NCBI RefSeq assembly: GCF_002300165.1
Contig: NZ_MLCE01000013.1
Coordinates: forward strand, 62,001 to 126,000
Source of the DNA: Streptomyces sp. Tue6028
Lineage (GTDB): Bacteria; Actinomycetota; Actinomycetes; Streptomycetales; Streptomycetaceae
Length of the DNA: 64,000 nucleotides
Direction of reading: 5' to 3'
Below are positions 28,394-39,150 of the stretch, one piece after another; position 1 is the stretch's first letter, and each line of letters begins with the position of its first letter. Under the pieces are notes generated by a model. It saw nothing but the letters and a program-made list of their open reading frames with translations. It searched no databases and had not been told where the DNA came from. The translations under genes were made by a program, and so were the position numbers.

Positions 28394-28424
28394 ACCGGCG
28401 CCGCCCGCGCGCAGCGGCGCCGGT
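28394..28424 (+). terminator. hairpin terminator after the small secreted protein
   Basis: Perfect 11-bp arms ACCGGCGCCGC (28394-28404) and GCGGCGCCGGT (28414-28424), 17 bp past the stop codon. Confidence 0.8.
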
Positions 28425-28522
28425 TCCGCAGCCACCGCGAGCTCTCAACACACCTTTCAGCCAGGCGAGTTGATGACATCGACAGAAACTGATGGGTCAT
28501 CAGTTCGCGTGCCTGGACTCCA

Positions 28523-28553
28523 TTGACTTCTCACACAACCCGCACATCAATGG
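28523..28553 (+). promoter_or_regulatory. promoter P2 of the WxL-like surface cluster
   Basis: TTGACT (28523-28528), 17 bp, ATCAAT (28546-28551). The block 28538-28553 is a near copy of 27693-27708. Likely recognised by the same sigma factor or activator as P1. Confidence 0.6.
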
Positions 28554-28611
28554 CCCCCTGTCGGCGCAGACGAGCCGCTGCGCCCGCATCCCTCAGGAGG
28601 GGGCAACCACC

Positions 28612-29943
28612 ATGAGAACCACGGGTCCGACAACCCGAAGACGCCGCTGGGCGGCGCTGCTCGGGGCGACCGCCCTCGCGGTCACCGCGGGAGGCGCGCT
28701 GGCCGCCCCGGCCGGAGCCGCGCCCACGGACGTGGACTTCCCCACGCACTGCATCCCGCCGGCGATCGCGGGCATCCCGCCGATCGACGGCACCACCACC
28801 GCGAAGATCACGGTCGACAACGCCGCCCCCAAGGTCGGCGACACCGTCACCGTGACGTACACGGTGGTCAAACCCGCCGCGAGCAACCCCGTCGACCTGG
28901 CCCTGCCGGCCGACATCATGACGCCCACCGGCAAGGTCACGCTCGGCGGGGCGCGGACCGGCGCCGTCACGGTCGCCGGGCCCAAGAAGAACGACCCCGT
29001 GCCGGGCAAGGGCGCCTTCCCCTCGTTCAGCATGACCGGCACGTTCACGGTCACCGCGCCGGGCGCCATCACGCTCTCGCCGGGCGACTACAACATCCAC
29101 ACCAGCTACATCATGGAGCTGGACACCCCGTGCACGGTGACCGACCCGCCCGCCCCGGTGTCCGAGACCGTCACCGCGACGAACGGCGGCGGACAGACCA
29201 ACAACCGTGCCATCCAGCTCGGTTCGGCCTCCGGGAACCCCGGTGACGGCGTGACCGTCACCGGCAGCGACTTCACCCCGGGCGCCACCGTCACCCTCGC
29301 CGGACGCTCCGGCGACACCCAGACCGCCGACACCGCGACCGTGACCGCGGACGGCCAGGGCGCCTTCAGCGGCACGCTCGTCGTCAACGACCGGACGACG
29401 ACCGGCGTGGTGGCGTACGAGGGCGCGAGCTGGAACGCCGACAAGGGCGCGGGGCCCGCCACGTACGTCGTCGTCGACGACACCCCCGTCCCCGACAACG
29501 CCCAGAGACTGACCACCACGGTGAAGGCGGGGACGCTGTCCATGACGCAGGCCGGGGACGCCGTCGAACTGTCGGCGGTCGACTTCGGCAAGGGCGGGGC
29601 CTCGAAGGGCGCGCTGAAGACGGTGACCGTCAAGGACTTCCGCGGCGGCCCCGCGGGCTGGTCCCTGACCGGCAAGGTCACCGACTTCACCGGCCCCGGC
29701 GCGAAGATCGACGCCGGTGCGCTGAGCTGGACCCCGGCCTGTGTCACCAAGGCGGGCAGTCCGAGCACCTGCCGGGCAGGCTCGTCCGGCACGGTGGGCT
29801 CCTCGGGCGCGACACTGGCCTCCACCCCCGACGGCACGCTCACCGGCGGTGAGTTCACGGTCGACGCCGGGCTGTCGCTCGACGTGCCGGCGTTCACCCC
29901 GCCCGGTTCGTACTCCGGCGTGCTCACGCTGACGCTCAGCTGA
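28612..29943 (+). CDS. secreted WxL-domain-like surface protein
   Basis: 443 aa with a strong AGGAGG site. Signal peptide 1-37. Domain 1 (about 40-180) is beta-rich with C47 and C174. Domain 2 (about 195-290) is an IPT/Ig-like fold (GDGVTVTGSDFTPGATVTL). The C-terminal domain (about 298-443) resembles a WxL domain: GTLSM near its start, the W350-S-L352 motif, LSWTP, a CVTK...STC pair, and the closing SYSGVLTLTLS, where the second WxL Trp is replaced by Leu. In Firmicutes WxL domains attach proteins to peptidoglycan and bind a DUF916/DUF3324 partner, encoded here by the next gene. Confidence 0.75.
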   Translation: MRTTGPTTRRRRWAALLGATALAVTAGGALAAPAGAAPTDVDFPTHCIPPAIAGIPPIDGTTTAKITVDNAAPKVGDTVTVTYTVVKPAASNPVDLALPADIMTPTGKVTLGGARTGAVTVAGPKKNDPVPGKGAFPSFSMTGTFTVTAPGAITLSPGDYNIHTSYIMELDTPCTVTDPPAPVSETVTATNGGGQTNNRAIQLGSASGNPGDGVTVTGSDFTPGATVTLAGRSGDTQTADTATVTADGQGAFSGTLVVNDRTTTGVVAYEGASWNADKGAGPATYVVVDDTPVPDNAQRLTTTVKAGTLSMTQAGDAVELSAVDFGKGGASKGALKTVTVKDFRGGPAGWSLTGKVTDFTGPGAKIDAGALSWTPACVTKAGSPSTCRAGSSGTVGSSGATLASTPDGTLTGGEFTVDAGLSLDVPAFTPPGSYSGVLTLTLS

Positions 29944-30014
29944 CCGGTCCGTCCGCACCTTCGGTGGCCGGGCGCGCACCCGCCCGTCCGCCTCGTCCGT
30001 GGGGGTCCGCACCC

Positions 30015-32597
<2,583 letters not shown>

Positions 32598-32644
32598 GGT
32601 GTCTCCAACGGGGTGGGGGCTGCGTCAGAGAGTCGTCGGCGCTC

Positions 32645-32682
32645 GTTTCCGTACGTGCACGCCCAGGTTTCCGTCGTGTTTC
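32645..32682 (-). promoter_or_regulatory. GlnR-type nitrogen-control box upstream of amtB
   Basis: Read on the minus strand: GAAAC, six bases, GAAAC, six bases, GTGCA, six bases, GAAAC. This 11-bp phasing and the GAAAC elements match the actinobacterial GlnR box (gTnAc-n6-GaAAc repeated). It is 48 bp upstream of the amtB start. Confidence 0.8.
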
Positions 32683-32772
32683 GTGTTGCGCCGGGGTTTC
32701 CGGAACCTCACCGAGCACCGCTCGGGCGCACGGCGTGCGGCGGTCGCCCGAGGATCAGGGACAATGGGCGCC

Positions 32773-33723
32773 ATGAGCGTTCGTACCCCGTCATCCGAGC
32801 CGTCCGAGGCCACCCATCGCGCCGGCTTCGCCTGCTTCGTGGGCCGCCCCAACGCGGGCAAGTCCACCCTCACGAATGCTCTCGTCGGCAAGAAGGTGGC
32901 GATCACCGCCGACCAGCCGCAGACCACGCGGCACACGGTGCGCGGCATCGTGCACCGTCCCGACGCCCAGCTGATCCTGGTGGACACCCCCGGGCTGCAC
33001 AAGCCGCGCACCCTGCTCGGCGAGCGGCTCAACGACGTGGTCCGCACGACCTGGGCCGAGGTCGACGTGATCGGCTTCTGCCTCCCGGCGAACGAGAAGC
33101 TCGGTCCCGGCGACCGCTTCATCGCCAAGGAACTGGCGTCGATCAAGAAGACGCCGAAGATCGCCATCGTCACCAAGACCGACCTCGTGGACAGCAAGGC
33201 GCTCGCCGAGCAGCTCATCGCGATCGACCAACTCGGCAAGGAGCTCGGCTTCGAGTGGGCGGAGATCGTGCCGGTGTCGGCGGTCCGCGACAAGCAGGTC
33301 GACCTGCTCGCCGACCTGCTCGTCCCGCTGCTGCCCGAGGGCCCGGCCCTCTACCCCGACGGTGAGCTCACGGACGAGCCCGAGCAGGTCATGGTGGCCG
33401 AGCTGATCCGCGAGGCCGCGCTGGAGGGCGTCCGCGACGAGCTGCCGCACTCCATCGCCGTCGTCGTCGAGGAGATGCTCCCGCGCGAGGACCGGCCCGC
33501 CGACAGGCCGCTCCTCGACATCCACGCCTTCGTCTACATCGAGCGCCCCAGCCAGAAGGGCATCATCATCGGCCCCAAGGGCAAGCGCCTGAAGGAGGTC
33601 GGGATCAAGTCCCGCAAGCAGATCGAGGCACTGCTGGGCACCCCGGTCTTCCTCGACCTCCACGTGAAGGTGGCCAAGGACTGGCAACGCGACCCCCGCC
33701 AGCTCCGCAAACTGGGCTTCTGA
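32773..33723 (+). CDS. era: GTPase Era
   Basis: 316 aa from the ATG at 32773 (ATG at 32764 also has a nearby AGGATCAGGG). Essential GTPase for 16S rRNA maturation and 30S assembly. G1 is GRPNAGKST, G3 is DTPG, G4 is TKTD, and the C-terminal KH domain carries GIIIGPKGKRLK. It is divergent from amtB and lies at the head of a largely core region, followed by the deaminase-like gene on the other strand. Confidence 0.96.
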   Translation: MSVRTPSSEPSEATHRAGFACFVGRPNAGKSTLTNALVGKKVAITADQPQTTRHTVRGIVHRPDAQLILVDTPGLHKPRTLLGERLNDVVRTTWAEVDVIGFCLPANEKLGPGDRFIAKELASIKKTPKIAIVTKTDLVDSKALAEQLIAIDQLGKELGFEWAEIVPVSAVRDKQVDLLADLLVPLLPEGPALYPDGELTDEPEQVMVAELIREAALEGVRDELPHSIAVVVEEMLPREDRPADRPLLDIHAFVYIERPSQKGIIIGPKGKRLKEVGIKSRKQIEALLGTPVFLDLHVKVAKDWQRDPRQLRKLGF

Positions 33724-33795
33724 CCCACGCTCCCGGCCCGCCCGGCACCCCTTGAGAACCGGGGACGCCCCTCAGCCCGAACCGGGGGCGCGCTT

Positions 33796-33955
33796 CAGCC
33801 CGTCCGGCGCTTGAGGACAAGGCCGTCCAGGCCGATGCATTTCAGCCCGTCCGGCGCTTGAGGACAAGGCCGTCCAGGCCGATCCGGGGGTCCGGGGGCG
33901 GAGCCCCCGGGAACAAGGGACGGGCAGGGGCGGAGGGGGCGAACCCCTTCCGCCC
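33796..33955. repeat. dispersed intergenic repeat, tandem units
   Basis: Two 41-bp units (33796-33836 and 33843-33883) beginning CAGCCCGTCCGGCGCTTGAG are separated by GCATTT, giving a 47-bp period. Both carry the local variant GACAAGGCC. A GGGGTCCGGGGGCGGAGCCCC hairpin and GGGACGGGCAGGGGCGGAGG follow. The element lies between the converging era and deaminase-like genes and may end both transcripts. Confidence 0.85.
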
Positions 33956-33966
33956 ACCGGACGGAG

Positions 33967-34320
33967 TCAGCCCGCGGCGACGACACCCCGCACGGCCCCG
34001 TCGGGCCCCGCGACGAGCACAGGCGTCCCGGGCCCCCCGAGGTCCAGAACCGCCGCACGGTCCTCCTCGGACACCCCCTCCGCGTCGGAGACGACCGCCG
34101 CCGCCTCCAGGGACTTCGCCCCCGACGCCACGGCCATGGCCACCGCGGTCCGCAGAGCACTCAGCCGCAGAGACGGCAGCTCCACGGTCCCGGCGACATA
34201 CGTACGGCCCGTCTCGTCGCGCACGGCCGCCCCCTCGGGCACACCGTTGCGCGCCCGCGCGGAACGGGCCAGGGTCACGATCTTGCGGTCCTCGGGGTCA
34301 AGCGTGCTGCTGTCGGTCAT
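33967..34320 (-). CDS. degenerate cytidine-deaminase-like protein
   Basis: 117 aa with the outline of a cytidine deaminase: GAAVRDETGRTYVAGTVELPSLRLSALRTAV aligns with the substrate and zinc-binding region. The expected C-A-E zinc/proton-shuttle triplet is replaced by S-A-L, and the later PCxxC is absent (the protein has no cysteine at all). It therefore should not bind zinc or deaminate. Streptomyces genomes commonly carry such a gene beside era. Function unknown. Confidence 0.75.
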   Translation of the reverse strand: MTDSSTLDPEDRKIVTLARSARARNGVPEGAAVRDETGRTYVAGTVELPSLRLSALRTAVAMAVASGAKSLEAAAVVSDAEGVSEEDRAAVLDLGGPGTPVLVAGPDGAVRGVVAAG

Positions 34321-34366
34321 GCCCTGAGCATACGAAGTGCCGGCGCGGCACCCCGCCCAAGGGGGG

Positions 34367-35242
34367 TCAGCCCGCCACCGGGTACATCGAGCCGCGCCGC
34401 CCCTCCGGCGAGGCCAGCCACTCCAGCTTGGCCGCGGTGTTCGCCTCCGGCAGCGGCGTGTGCAGCACGATCGTCAGGTCGGGCCGCGCCGGCACCTTCA
34501 TGGCCGTCGACTCGACGGACAGCAGCCCCACCAGCGGATGGTCGAGTTCCTTGCGGATCTGCCCCGCGTCCTCGATGTCCCGCTCCTCCCACAGCCCGGC
34601 GAACTCGGTGCTGGCCTCCTTGAGCCGCGCCAGCAGTTCCTGGAAGCCCTCGTCGTCGGGCGCGGCCGCGCACGAGGCGCGGAACTGGGCGACGACGGTG
34701 CGCGCGTTGGTCTCCCAGGACCGGGACTGCCCGCGGTAGAGGGGGTCGGTGAAGAAGTCGACGATGCAGTTCTGCGTGTTCTCGGGGCGCATGCCGAGGA
34801 CCATCGCGGCGGCGTCGTTGTACATCACGCAGTTGTAGTACGCGTCCATGATGTGCGCGGGGTACGGCATCCACGTGTCGATCAGCCGCCGCAGCCCGTC
34901 GCACATGTCCCGGTTCTCGGGAGCCGTCTCGGGCGCGGGCGGGTTGAGCCCGGCCAGCACGTACAGATGGCGCCGCTCGGCACCGCTGAGCAGCAGTACG
35001 CGGGCGACCGAGTCGAGGACCTGCGGGGACACCGAGATGTCCCGCCCCTGTTCCAGCCACTGGTACCAGGAGGCGCCGACGCCCGCGAGCACGGCGACCT
35101 CCTCACGGCGCAGCCCCGGGGTGCGCCGCCGCGCGCCGCCGTCCGGGAGACCGGCCTGCGCCGGGGACACCTTGGCCCGACGGCTCATCAGGAAGTCGCG
35201 CAGCTCCCGCCGTCGATGACTCCTGAGCGCGTCCTCCGTCAC
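34367..35242 (-). CDS. XRE-family regulator with MmyB/MltR-type ligand domain
   Basis: 291 aa from the GTG at 35242. Helix-turn-helix with ARRRTPGLRREEVAVLAGVGASWYQWLEQGRDISVSPQV (residues about 35-75), then the PAS-like ligand domain. It is divergent from a drug-exporter-like MFS gene, with a perfect inverted repeat between them, and is probably its repressor. It belongs to the same family as the regulator at 26757 but is clearly a separate gene. Confidence 0.88.
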   Translation of the reverse strand: MTEDALRSHRRRELRDFLMSRRAKVSPAQAGLPDGGARRRTPGLRREEVAVLAGVGASWYQWLEQGRDISVSPQVLDSVARVLLLSGAERRHLYVLAGLNPPAPETAPENRDMCDGLRRLIDTWMPYPAHIMDAYYNCVMYNDAAAMVLGMRPENTQNCIVDFFTDPLYRGQSRSWETNARTVVAQFRASCAAAPDDEGFQELLARLKEASTEFAGLWEERDIEDAGQIRKELDHPLVGLLSVESTAMKVPARPDLTIVLHTPLPEANTAAKLEWLASPEGRRGSMYPVAG

Positions 35243-35264
35243 GTTCGAATCCCCCTCTTGGTGA

Positions 35265-35283
35265 CTGGTGGTGCGACCACCAG
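35265..35283. promoter_or_regulatory. candidate operator between MltR-type regulator and MFS gene
   Basis: CTGGTGGTGCGACCACCAG: perfect 8-bp arms around GCG, 22 bp upstream of the regulator start and 50 bp upstream of the MFS start. Its placement fits auto-repression and control of the exporter. Confidence 0.6.
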
Positions 35284-35333
35284 CATAAGTTGCCGCTCCC
35301 CACGCTTGTTCCGACCGCACGAAGCTCTTGGCC

Positions 35334-36767
35334 ATGGCGATCGACACCACCGACCTCGAGTCCACTCCCGTACGCACCCCGCCGGCACCGGCGGCCGACA
35401 CCCCGCCCGGCGCGCGGCTCTCGGTCCGCGACAAGCTCGTCCTCTTCGTGCTGTGCGCGGCGCAGTTCATGGTCGCGCTCGACTTCTCCGTCCTGAACGT
35501 GGCGCTGCCCGTGCTGGGCTCGGACCTGGGCATGAGCCGGTCCGCCCTGCAGTGGGCGGTCACCGCCTTCGCGCTGCCGTCCGGGGGCTTCCTGCTGCTG
35601 TTCGGCCGCATCGGCGACCTGTACGGGCGCCGCAGGCTCTTCCTGACCGGCCTCGCGCTCTTCGGCGCGGCCTCGGTGCTCGCGACGTGTGCCTGGGACC
35701 CGACGTCCTTCCTGACGGCCCGCGCGCTGCAGGGTCTGGGCGCGGCGGCCATCGTGCCGACGGGCATGTCGCTGCTGACGACGACGTTCCCCGAGGGGCC
35801 GGCGCGTGACCGCGCCCTGGGCATCTCCGGCACGCTGCTGTCCCTCGGCTTCACGGTCGGCATGGTGGCGGGCGGCGTCCTGACCGACGCGCTGGGCTGG
35901 CGCTCCACGATGGGGCTGCTGTCGGTGTTCGCGCTGATCGTGCTGCCGCTGGCGCCGGGTCTGCTGCCCGAGTCCCGCACCCCGGACCGTCCGCGCCTGG
36001 ACGTCCCCGGCGCGGTCACCGTCACCGGTGGCCTGCTGGCCCTGATCTACGCCCTCTCGACGGCCGCGGAGCGCGGCTTCGGCGGCGCCGACGTGCTCGT
36101 GTCGCTCGTCGCGGGCGTGCTGCTGCTCAGCGCCTTCGGGTACGCCGAGTCGCGCAGCGCGGCGCCGCTCGTCTCCCTGCCGATGCTGCGCCGCCGCACC
36201 GTGGCGTGGGGCAACCTGGCCGGCCTGGTCACCTTCTCGATGATGTCGACGGTGATCTTCGTCCTGACCCTCTACCTGCAGGAGACGCTCGGCCTGTCCG
36301 CCTTCGAGACGGGTCTCGTCTTCGGTGTGCAGGGTGTGCTGTCGGCGGTGGCGGGGGCGTACGCCCCGAAGGTCATCGGCCGCGTCGGCGCCCGTCGCAC
36401 GCTGGTGGGTTCACTGGCCGGGCAGGGGCTGTTCGTGGCGACGCTGGTGCTGCTGAACGCCCACACCTGGTCGGTCTGGCTCGCCACGGCCGCGGTCTCC
36501 CTGGCCAGCATGTGCCACCTGGGCGCGATCATCGCGTACGGCCTGACCGCCACGTCGGGCGTCCCGGACGAGGAGCAGGGCCTGGCCACCGGTCTGGTGA
36601 CGTCCACTCAGCAGGTGGGGCTCACGGTCGGCGTCCCGCTCCTCGGCGTCCTGGCCACCACGTCGGGTGACCTGATGACGGGGGTCCACACGGTCCTCGC
36701 CCTGGACGCGGTGATCGTGCTGGCGGCGGCGGTACTGGTGAGCCTGGGGCTCGGCCGGCGCGCCTGA
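35334..36767 (+). CDS. MFS exporter, DHA2 (14-TMS) type
   Basis: 477 aa. Membrane helices begin at about residue 35 with LVLFVLCAAQFMVALDFSVLNVALPVL; motif A is GRIGDLYGRRR and the antiporter motif C is near GFTVGMVAGGVLTD. It probably expels hydrophobic compounds in exchange for protons. The ATG at 35334 is chosen over an upstream in-frame TTG. Regulation by the divergent MltR-type protein is inferred. Confidence 0.9.
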   Translation: MAIDTTDLESTPVRTPPAPAADTPPGARLSVRDKLVLFVLCAAQFMVALDFSVLNVALPVLGSDLGMSRSALQWAVTAFALPSGGFLLLFGRIGDLYGRRRLFLTGLALFGAASVLATCAWDPTSFLTARALQGLGAAAIVPTGMSLLTTTFPEGPARDRALGISGTLLSLGFTVGMVAGGVLTDALGWRSTMGLLSVFALIVLPLAPGLLPESRTPDRPRLDVPGAVTVTGGLLALIYALSTAAERGFGGADVLVSLVAGVLLLSAFGYAESRSAAPLVSLPMLRRRTVAWGNLAGLVTFSMMSTVIFVLTLYLQETLGLSAFETGLVFGVQGVLSAVAGAYAPKVIGRVGARRTLVGSLAGQGLFVATLVLLNAHTWSVWLATAAVSLASMCHLGAIIAYGLTATSGVPDEEQGLATGLVTSTQQVGLTVGVPLLGVLATTSGDLMTGVHTVLALDAVIVLAAAVLVSLGLGRRA

Positions 36768-36786
36768 TGCCTGGCCCGCTCCGCCG

Positions 36787-36821
36787 GACGGCCCGCCTCC
36801 TGATGTCAGGGGCGGGCCGTC
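36787..36821. terminator. bidirectional hairpin
   Basis: GACGGCCCGCC..CCTGA pairs with TCAGG..GGCGGGCCGTC. It sits 20 bp after the MFS stop and overlaps the last codons of the converging DUF397 gene. Confidence 0.75.
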
Positions 36822-37018
36822 GGCCTGCCGGGAGCCGGGCCGGGGGCCACAGAGCTCAGAAAGGCCCGCCAGGCAGCGGGGTCGAAGACGAGAACCGAGC
36901 CCCGCGGGGTCCGGGAGTCGCGGACGAGGACGGCTTCACCGGTCCAGGCGACCTCCACACAGTCGTTGTTGCCGCCTCCGCTCGCACTGCTCTTGCGCCA
37001 CGACCATGAGCCACCCAC
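36806..37018 (-). CDS. DUF397 small protein
   Basis: 70 aa from the GTG at 37018, preceded by GGAGGGGACGGC; an upstream in-frame GTG at 37054 has no such site. DUF397 features: WRKSSAS near the start, NNDCVEVAW, VLVRDSRTPRG and FDPAAWRAFL. These proteins are encoded beside XRE/DUF5753 regulators in Streptomyces and act as their partners in development and antibiotic control (the WhiJ type). Here the partner gene lies 111 bp upstream on the same strand. Confidence 0.9.
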   Translation of the reverse strand: MGGSWSWRKSSASGGGNNDCVEVAWTGEAVLVRDSRTPRGSVLVFDPAAWRAFLSSVAPGPAPGRPTARP

Positions 37019-37129
37019 GCCGTCCCCTCCAACCTGGGTGTGGACACGCAGCACCTCTTCCAGAATAACGGCGCCTCATACGAATATGAACGAGGCGTTT
37101 CCCGCCAAGCTCCCTGCGGACAGGGGCAG

Positions 37130-38050
37130 TCAGGCGTCCGCGGGGGCCGTCCCGGAGCGGAGCAGCGAGACCAGGTCGTCGCTTCCCTCCCCGGTGCGCT
37201 CGGCCATCCGGCGCAGCAGGACGTCGACGTCGTCCTTGATGCTCAGGTCCTCCAGCTCCCAGAACCGCTCCACATAGCGGCCCGTCTCCTCGGAGTCGCT
37301 GCTGGCGTACGAGTCGCCGCGCGGGTTCTCCAGATAGAACGAGTCCGGCATCTCGTCCGCCTCGAACTCGAAGAGCGTGAAGGGGCCTTGCATACCGGCG
37401 TGGGCACCGGCGCTGAACGGCAGGACCATGATGTGCACGCGAGGGCGGGCGGCCAGCTCGGCCAGCCGCTCCAGCTGGGCGCGCATCACCCCGCGGCCAC
37501 CGACCTGCCTGCGGATCACCGACTCGTCGAGGATGAAGAAGAACTCCGGGCCCTCGTCGCCCTGGAGCAGTTCCTGCCGCGCCAACCGCGCCTCGATGTA
37601 GCGGTCCAGCGTGTCCTGGGCCAGCCCGCTGCTGTACGCGCGCATGATGGCGCGCCCGTACTCCTCGGTCTGCAACAGCCCGGGAATCTGAAGGGAGTTG
37701 AAGTGCCGGATGAGCGAAGCCGACGTCTCCATCGCCAGGAACTGGAGGAACTCCTTGGAGTAGATGTCCCGGAACTCCGAGAACGGCATCTTCCGGCTGC
37801 CCCGGGCCAGGTCCAGCAGTTCGTCGACCTTGCGCTGGCTGCTGATCTCGTAGACCGCGAGCAGTGGGCGCAGGTCGTTGACCGTGATGCCGACCTCGCC
37901 CGCCTCGATGCGGATCAGCTTGGAGGGACTCCACTCCATCTTCTCGGCCACCTGGCGCTGCGTCAGCCCGGTCTTCGTGCGGGCCTTGCGCAGTTCGGTG
38001 CGGAGCCGGATCCGCTGGATCGCCGGGCTCGGCGGTTTCGCCTCACTCAT
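37130..38050 (-). CDS. XRE-family regulator with DUF5753 domain
   Basis: 306 aa from the ATG at 38050. Helix-turn-helix (about 12-70; TKTGLTQRQVAEKMEWSPSKLIRIEAGEVGI) and a long DUF5753 region (about 90-290; SLQIPGLLQTEEYGRAIM, RLARQELL, RVHIMVLPFSAGAHAG). WhiJ/BldB-associated regulators share this layout. It forms an operon-like pair with the DUF397 gene after it. Confidence 0.92.
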   Translation of the reverse strand: MSEAKPPSPAIQRIRLRTELRKARTKTGLTQRQVAEKMEWSPSKLIRIEAGEVGITVNDLRPLLAVYEISSQRKVDELLDLARGSRKMPFSEFRDIYSKEFLQFLAMETSASLIRHFNSLQIPGLLQTEEYGRAIMRAYSSGLAQDTLDRYIEARLARQELLQGDEGPEFFFILDESVIRRQVGGRGVMRAQLERLAELAARPRVHIMVLPFSAGAHAGMQGPFTLFEFEADEMPDSFYLENPRGDSYASSDSEETGRYVERFWELEDLSIKDDVDVLLRRMAERTGEGSDDLVSLLRSGTAPADA

Positions 38051-38480
38051 GATCCCCCACCCCCATGAGGACCGAGCAAGTTGCGACATGGCGATTTCGA
38101 TGGTTACACATCGGTACCTCTCCGAGAGAACGCACGCTCAGGACGCGACACAGATCACCACTGGTGGCGGGGGTCGCGCTGGAGCGCCAACTCTCGGGAT
38201 GCTATGTCGCACATCGGAGCCAACGTATCGGACACACCGACCTGGAGTCAGCATCTAGGACTGTTCACCCGTCTGCGCGGAGGCTACATTGTCAGAGGGA
38301 ACGTTGTCGCACGGACGGCAACCGCCTCAACTCCGGTTCCACGAAAGGAGGTTCGACCAAGCGGTAGCGAGGTTGACGCCAACCTCCTTGGGAGCCACCC
38401 GACTTCCTCCGACTCACCACCTGTGGATCACCGCGGTATCCACAAGGTATGTGGAGCCGCCGGGAAGGAGGAAAAGCCCC
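38051..38480. other. 430-bp gap, regulatory and unassigned
   Basis: Divergent promoter region between the DUF5753 regulator and the 40-aa peptide gene. It is less GC-rich than its surroundings. One stem, GAGGTTG/CAACCTC (38369-38386), is visible, as is an AAAGGAGG at about 38344 with no start codon at proper spacing. No convincing gene or structured RNA was found. Confidence 0.5.
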
Positions 38481-38603
38481 ATGGCCACAGAGCCGGAGGG
38501 GCGCCGCAACACGTGGACCGACAGGGTGTCCCACATCGTCCCCTGGATGAGTCTCATCTTCCTGATCTACAAGATCATCGAAGAGGTGCTCCACCACGTG
38601 TGA
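38481..38603 (+). CDS. 40-residue putative membrane peptide
   Basis: Starts at ATG 38481 behind a strong AAGGAGG. A polar N-terminus (MATEPEGRRNTWTDR) is followed by one hydrophobic/amphipathic helix (VPWMSLIFLIYKIIEEVLHHV, about residues 20-40). The strong ribosome site and the terminator immediately downstream support a real gene. No family is recognised. It is divergent from the XRE/DUF397 pair and could be a target of that regulator (inference). Confidence 0.65.
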   Translation: MATEPEGRRNTWTDRVSHIVPWMSLIFLIYKIIEEVLHHV

Positions 38604-38611
38604 GAGAAAAC

Positions 38612-38636
38612 GGCCCCGGCCAAGAAGACCGGGGCC
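38612..38636 (+). terminator. hairpin terminator of the peptide gene
   Basis: GGCCCCGG (38612-38619) and CCGGGGCC (38629-38636) with a nine-base loop, eight bases after the stop codon. Confidence 0.8.
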
Positions 38637-38790
38637 ATGGAAGCGGACGCCAGCAGGAGCAGGTTCCACTCCGAGTGTGCTTGCTCGGCCTACACGGAGT
38701 GGGCCTGTCGAGAGCCCGCCGAACTCATCATTCTGCCGCGATTTTCCCGTCCTGGCGAGCCATCGGAACCCGGTCGGCCGAGGGACGGGT

Positions 38791-39150
38791 TCACGCCCGG
38801 TCGAGCCGGAGCCGCTCGGCGCGCGGCAGTCCCGCGACCACCAGGTCGTACGAGTCCTCGATCAGCTCCCGCACCAGCTTGTCCGGGAGCGGCCCGTCCG
38901 CGGTCACCGTGTTCCAGTGCCGCTTGTTCATGTGATAGCCGGGGACGACGAGCCCCGGGTGCTCACCGCGCAGCCGTACGGCGTCCTCCGGGTCGCACTT
39001 CAGATTGACCGTCAGCGGAGCCGCGTCCAGGTTCGTCAGCGCGAAGAGCTTGCCCAGCACCTTGAAGACCGACGTCTGCGGGTTGAAGGGGAAGTCCTCG
39101 ACGGTCGCGTTGAAGGACAGACAGAACGCGCGCAGCTCCTGCGGGGTCAC
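38791..39150 (-). CDS. MmcQ/YjbR-family protein (DUF419)
   Basis: 119 aa, GTG start overlapping the stop of the CBS-protein gene (GTGA). YjbR fold signatures: VEDFPFNPQTSVFKVLGKLFAL, the LKCDP segment, GYHMNKRHWNTV and the final LIEDSYDLV. The family is small DNA-binding-like or McbA-like proteins of uncertain function. It is the last gene of the phoH-ybeY operon, probably by conserved neighbourhood rather than shared pathway. Confidence 0.9.
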   Translation of the reverse strand: MTPQELRAFCLSFNATVEDFPFNPQTSVFKVLGKLFALTNLDAAPLTVNLKCDPEDAVRLRGEHPGLVVPGYHMNKRHWNTVTADGPLPDKLVRELIEDSYDLVVAGLPRAERLRLDRA

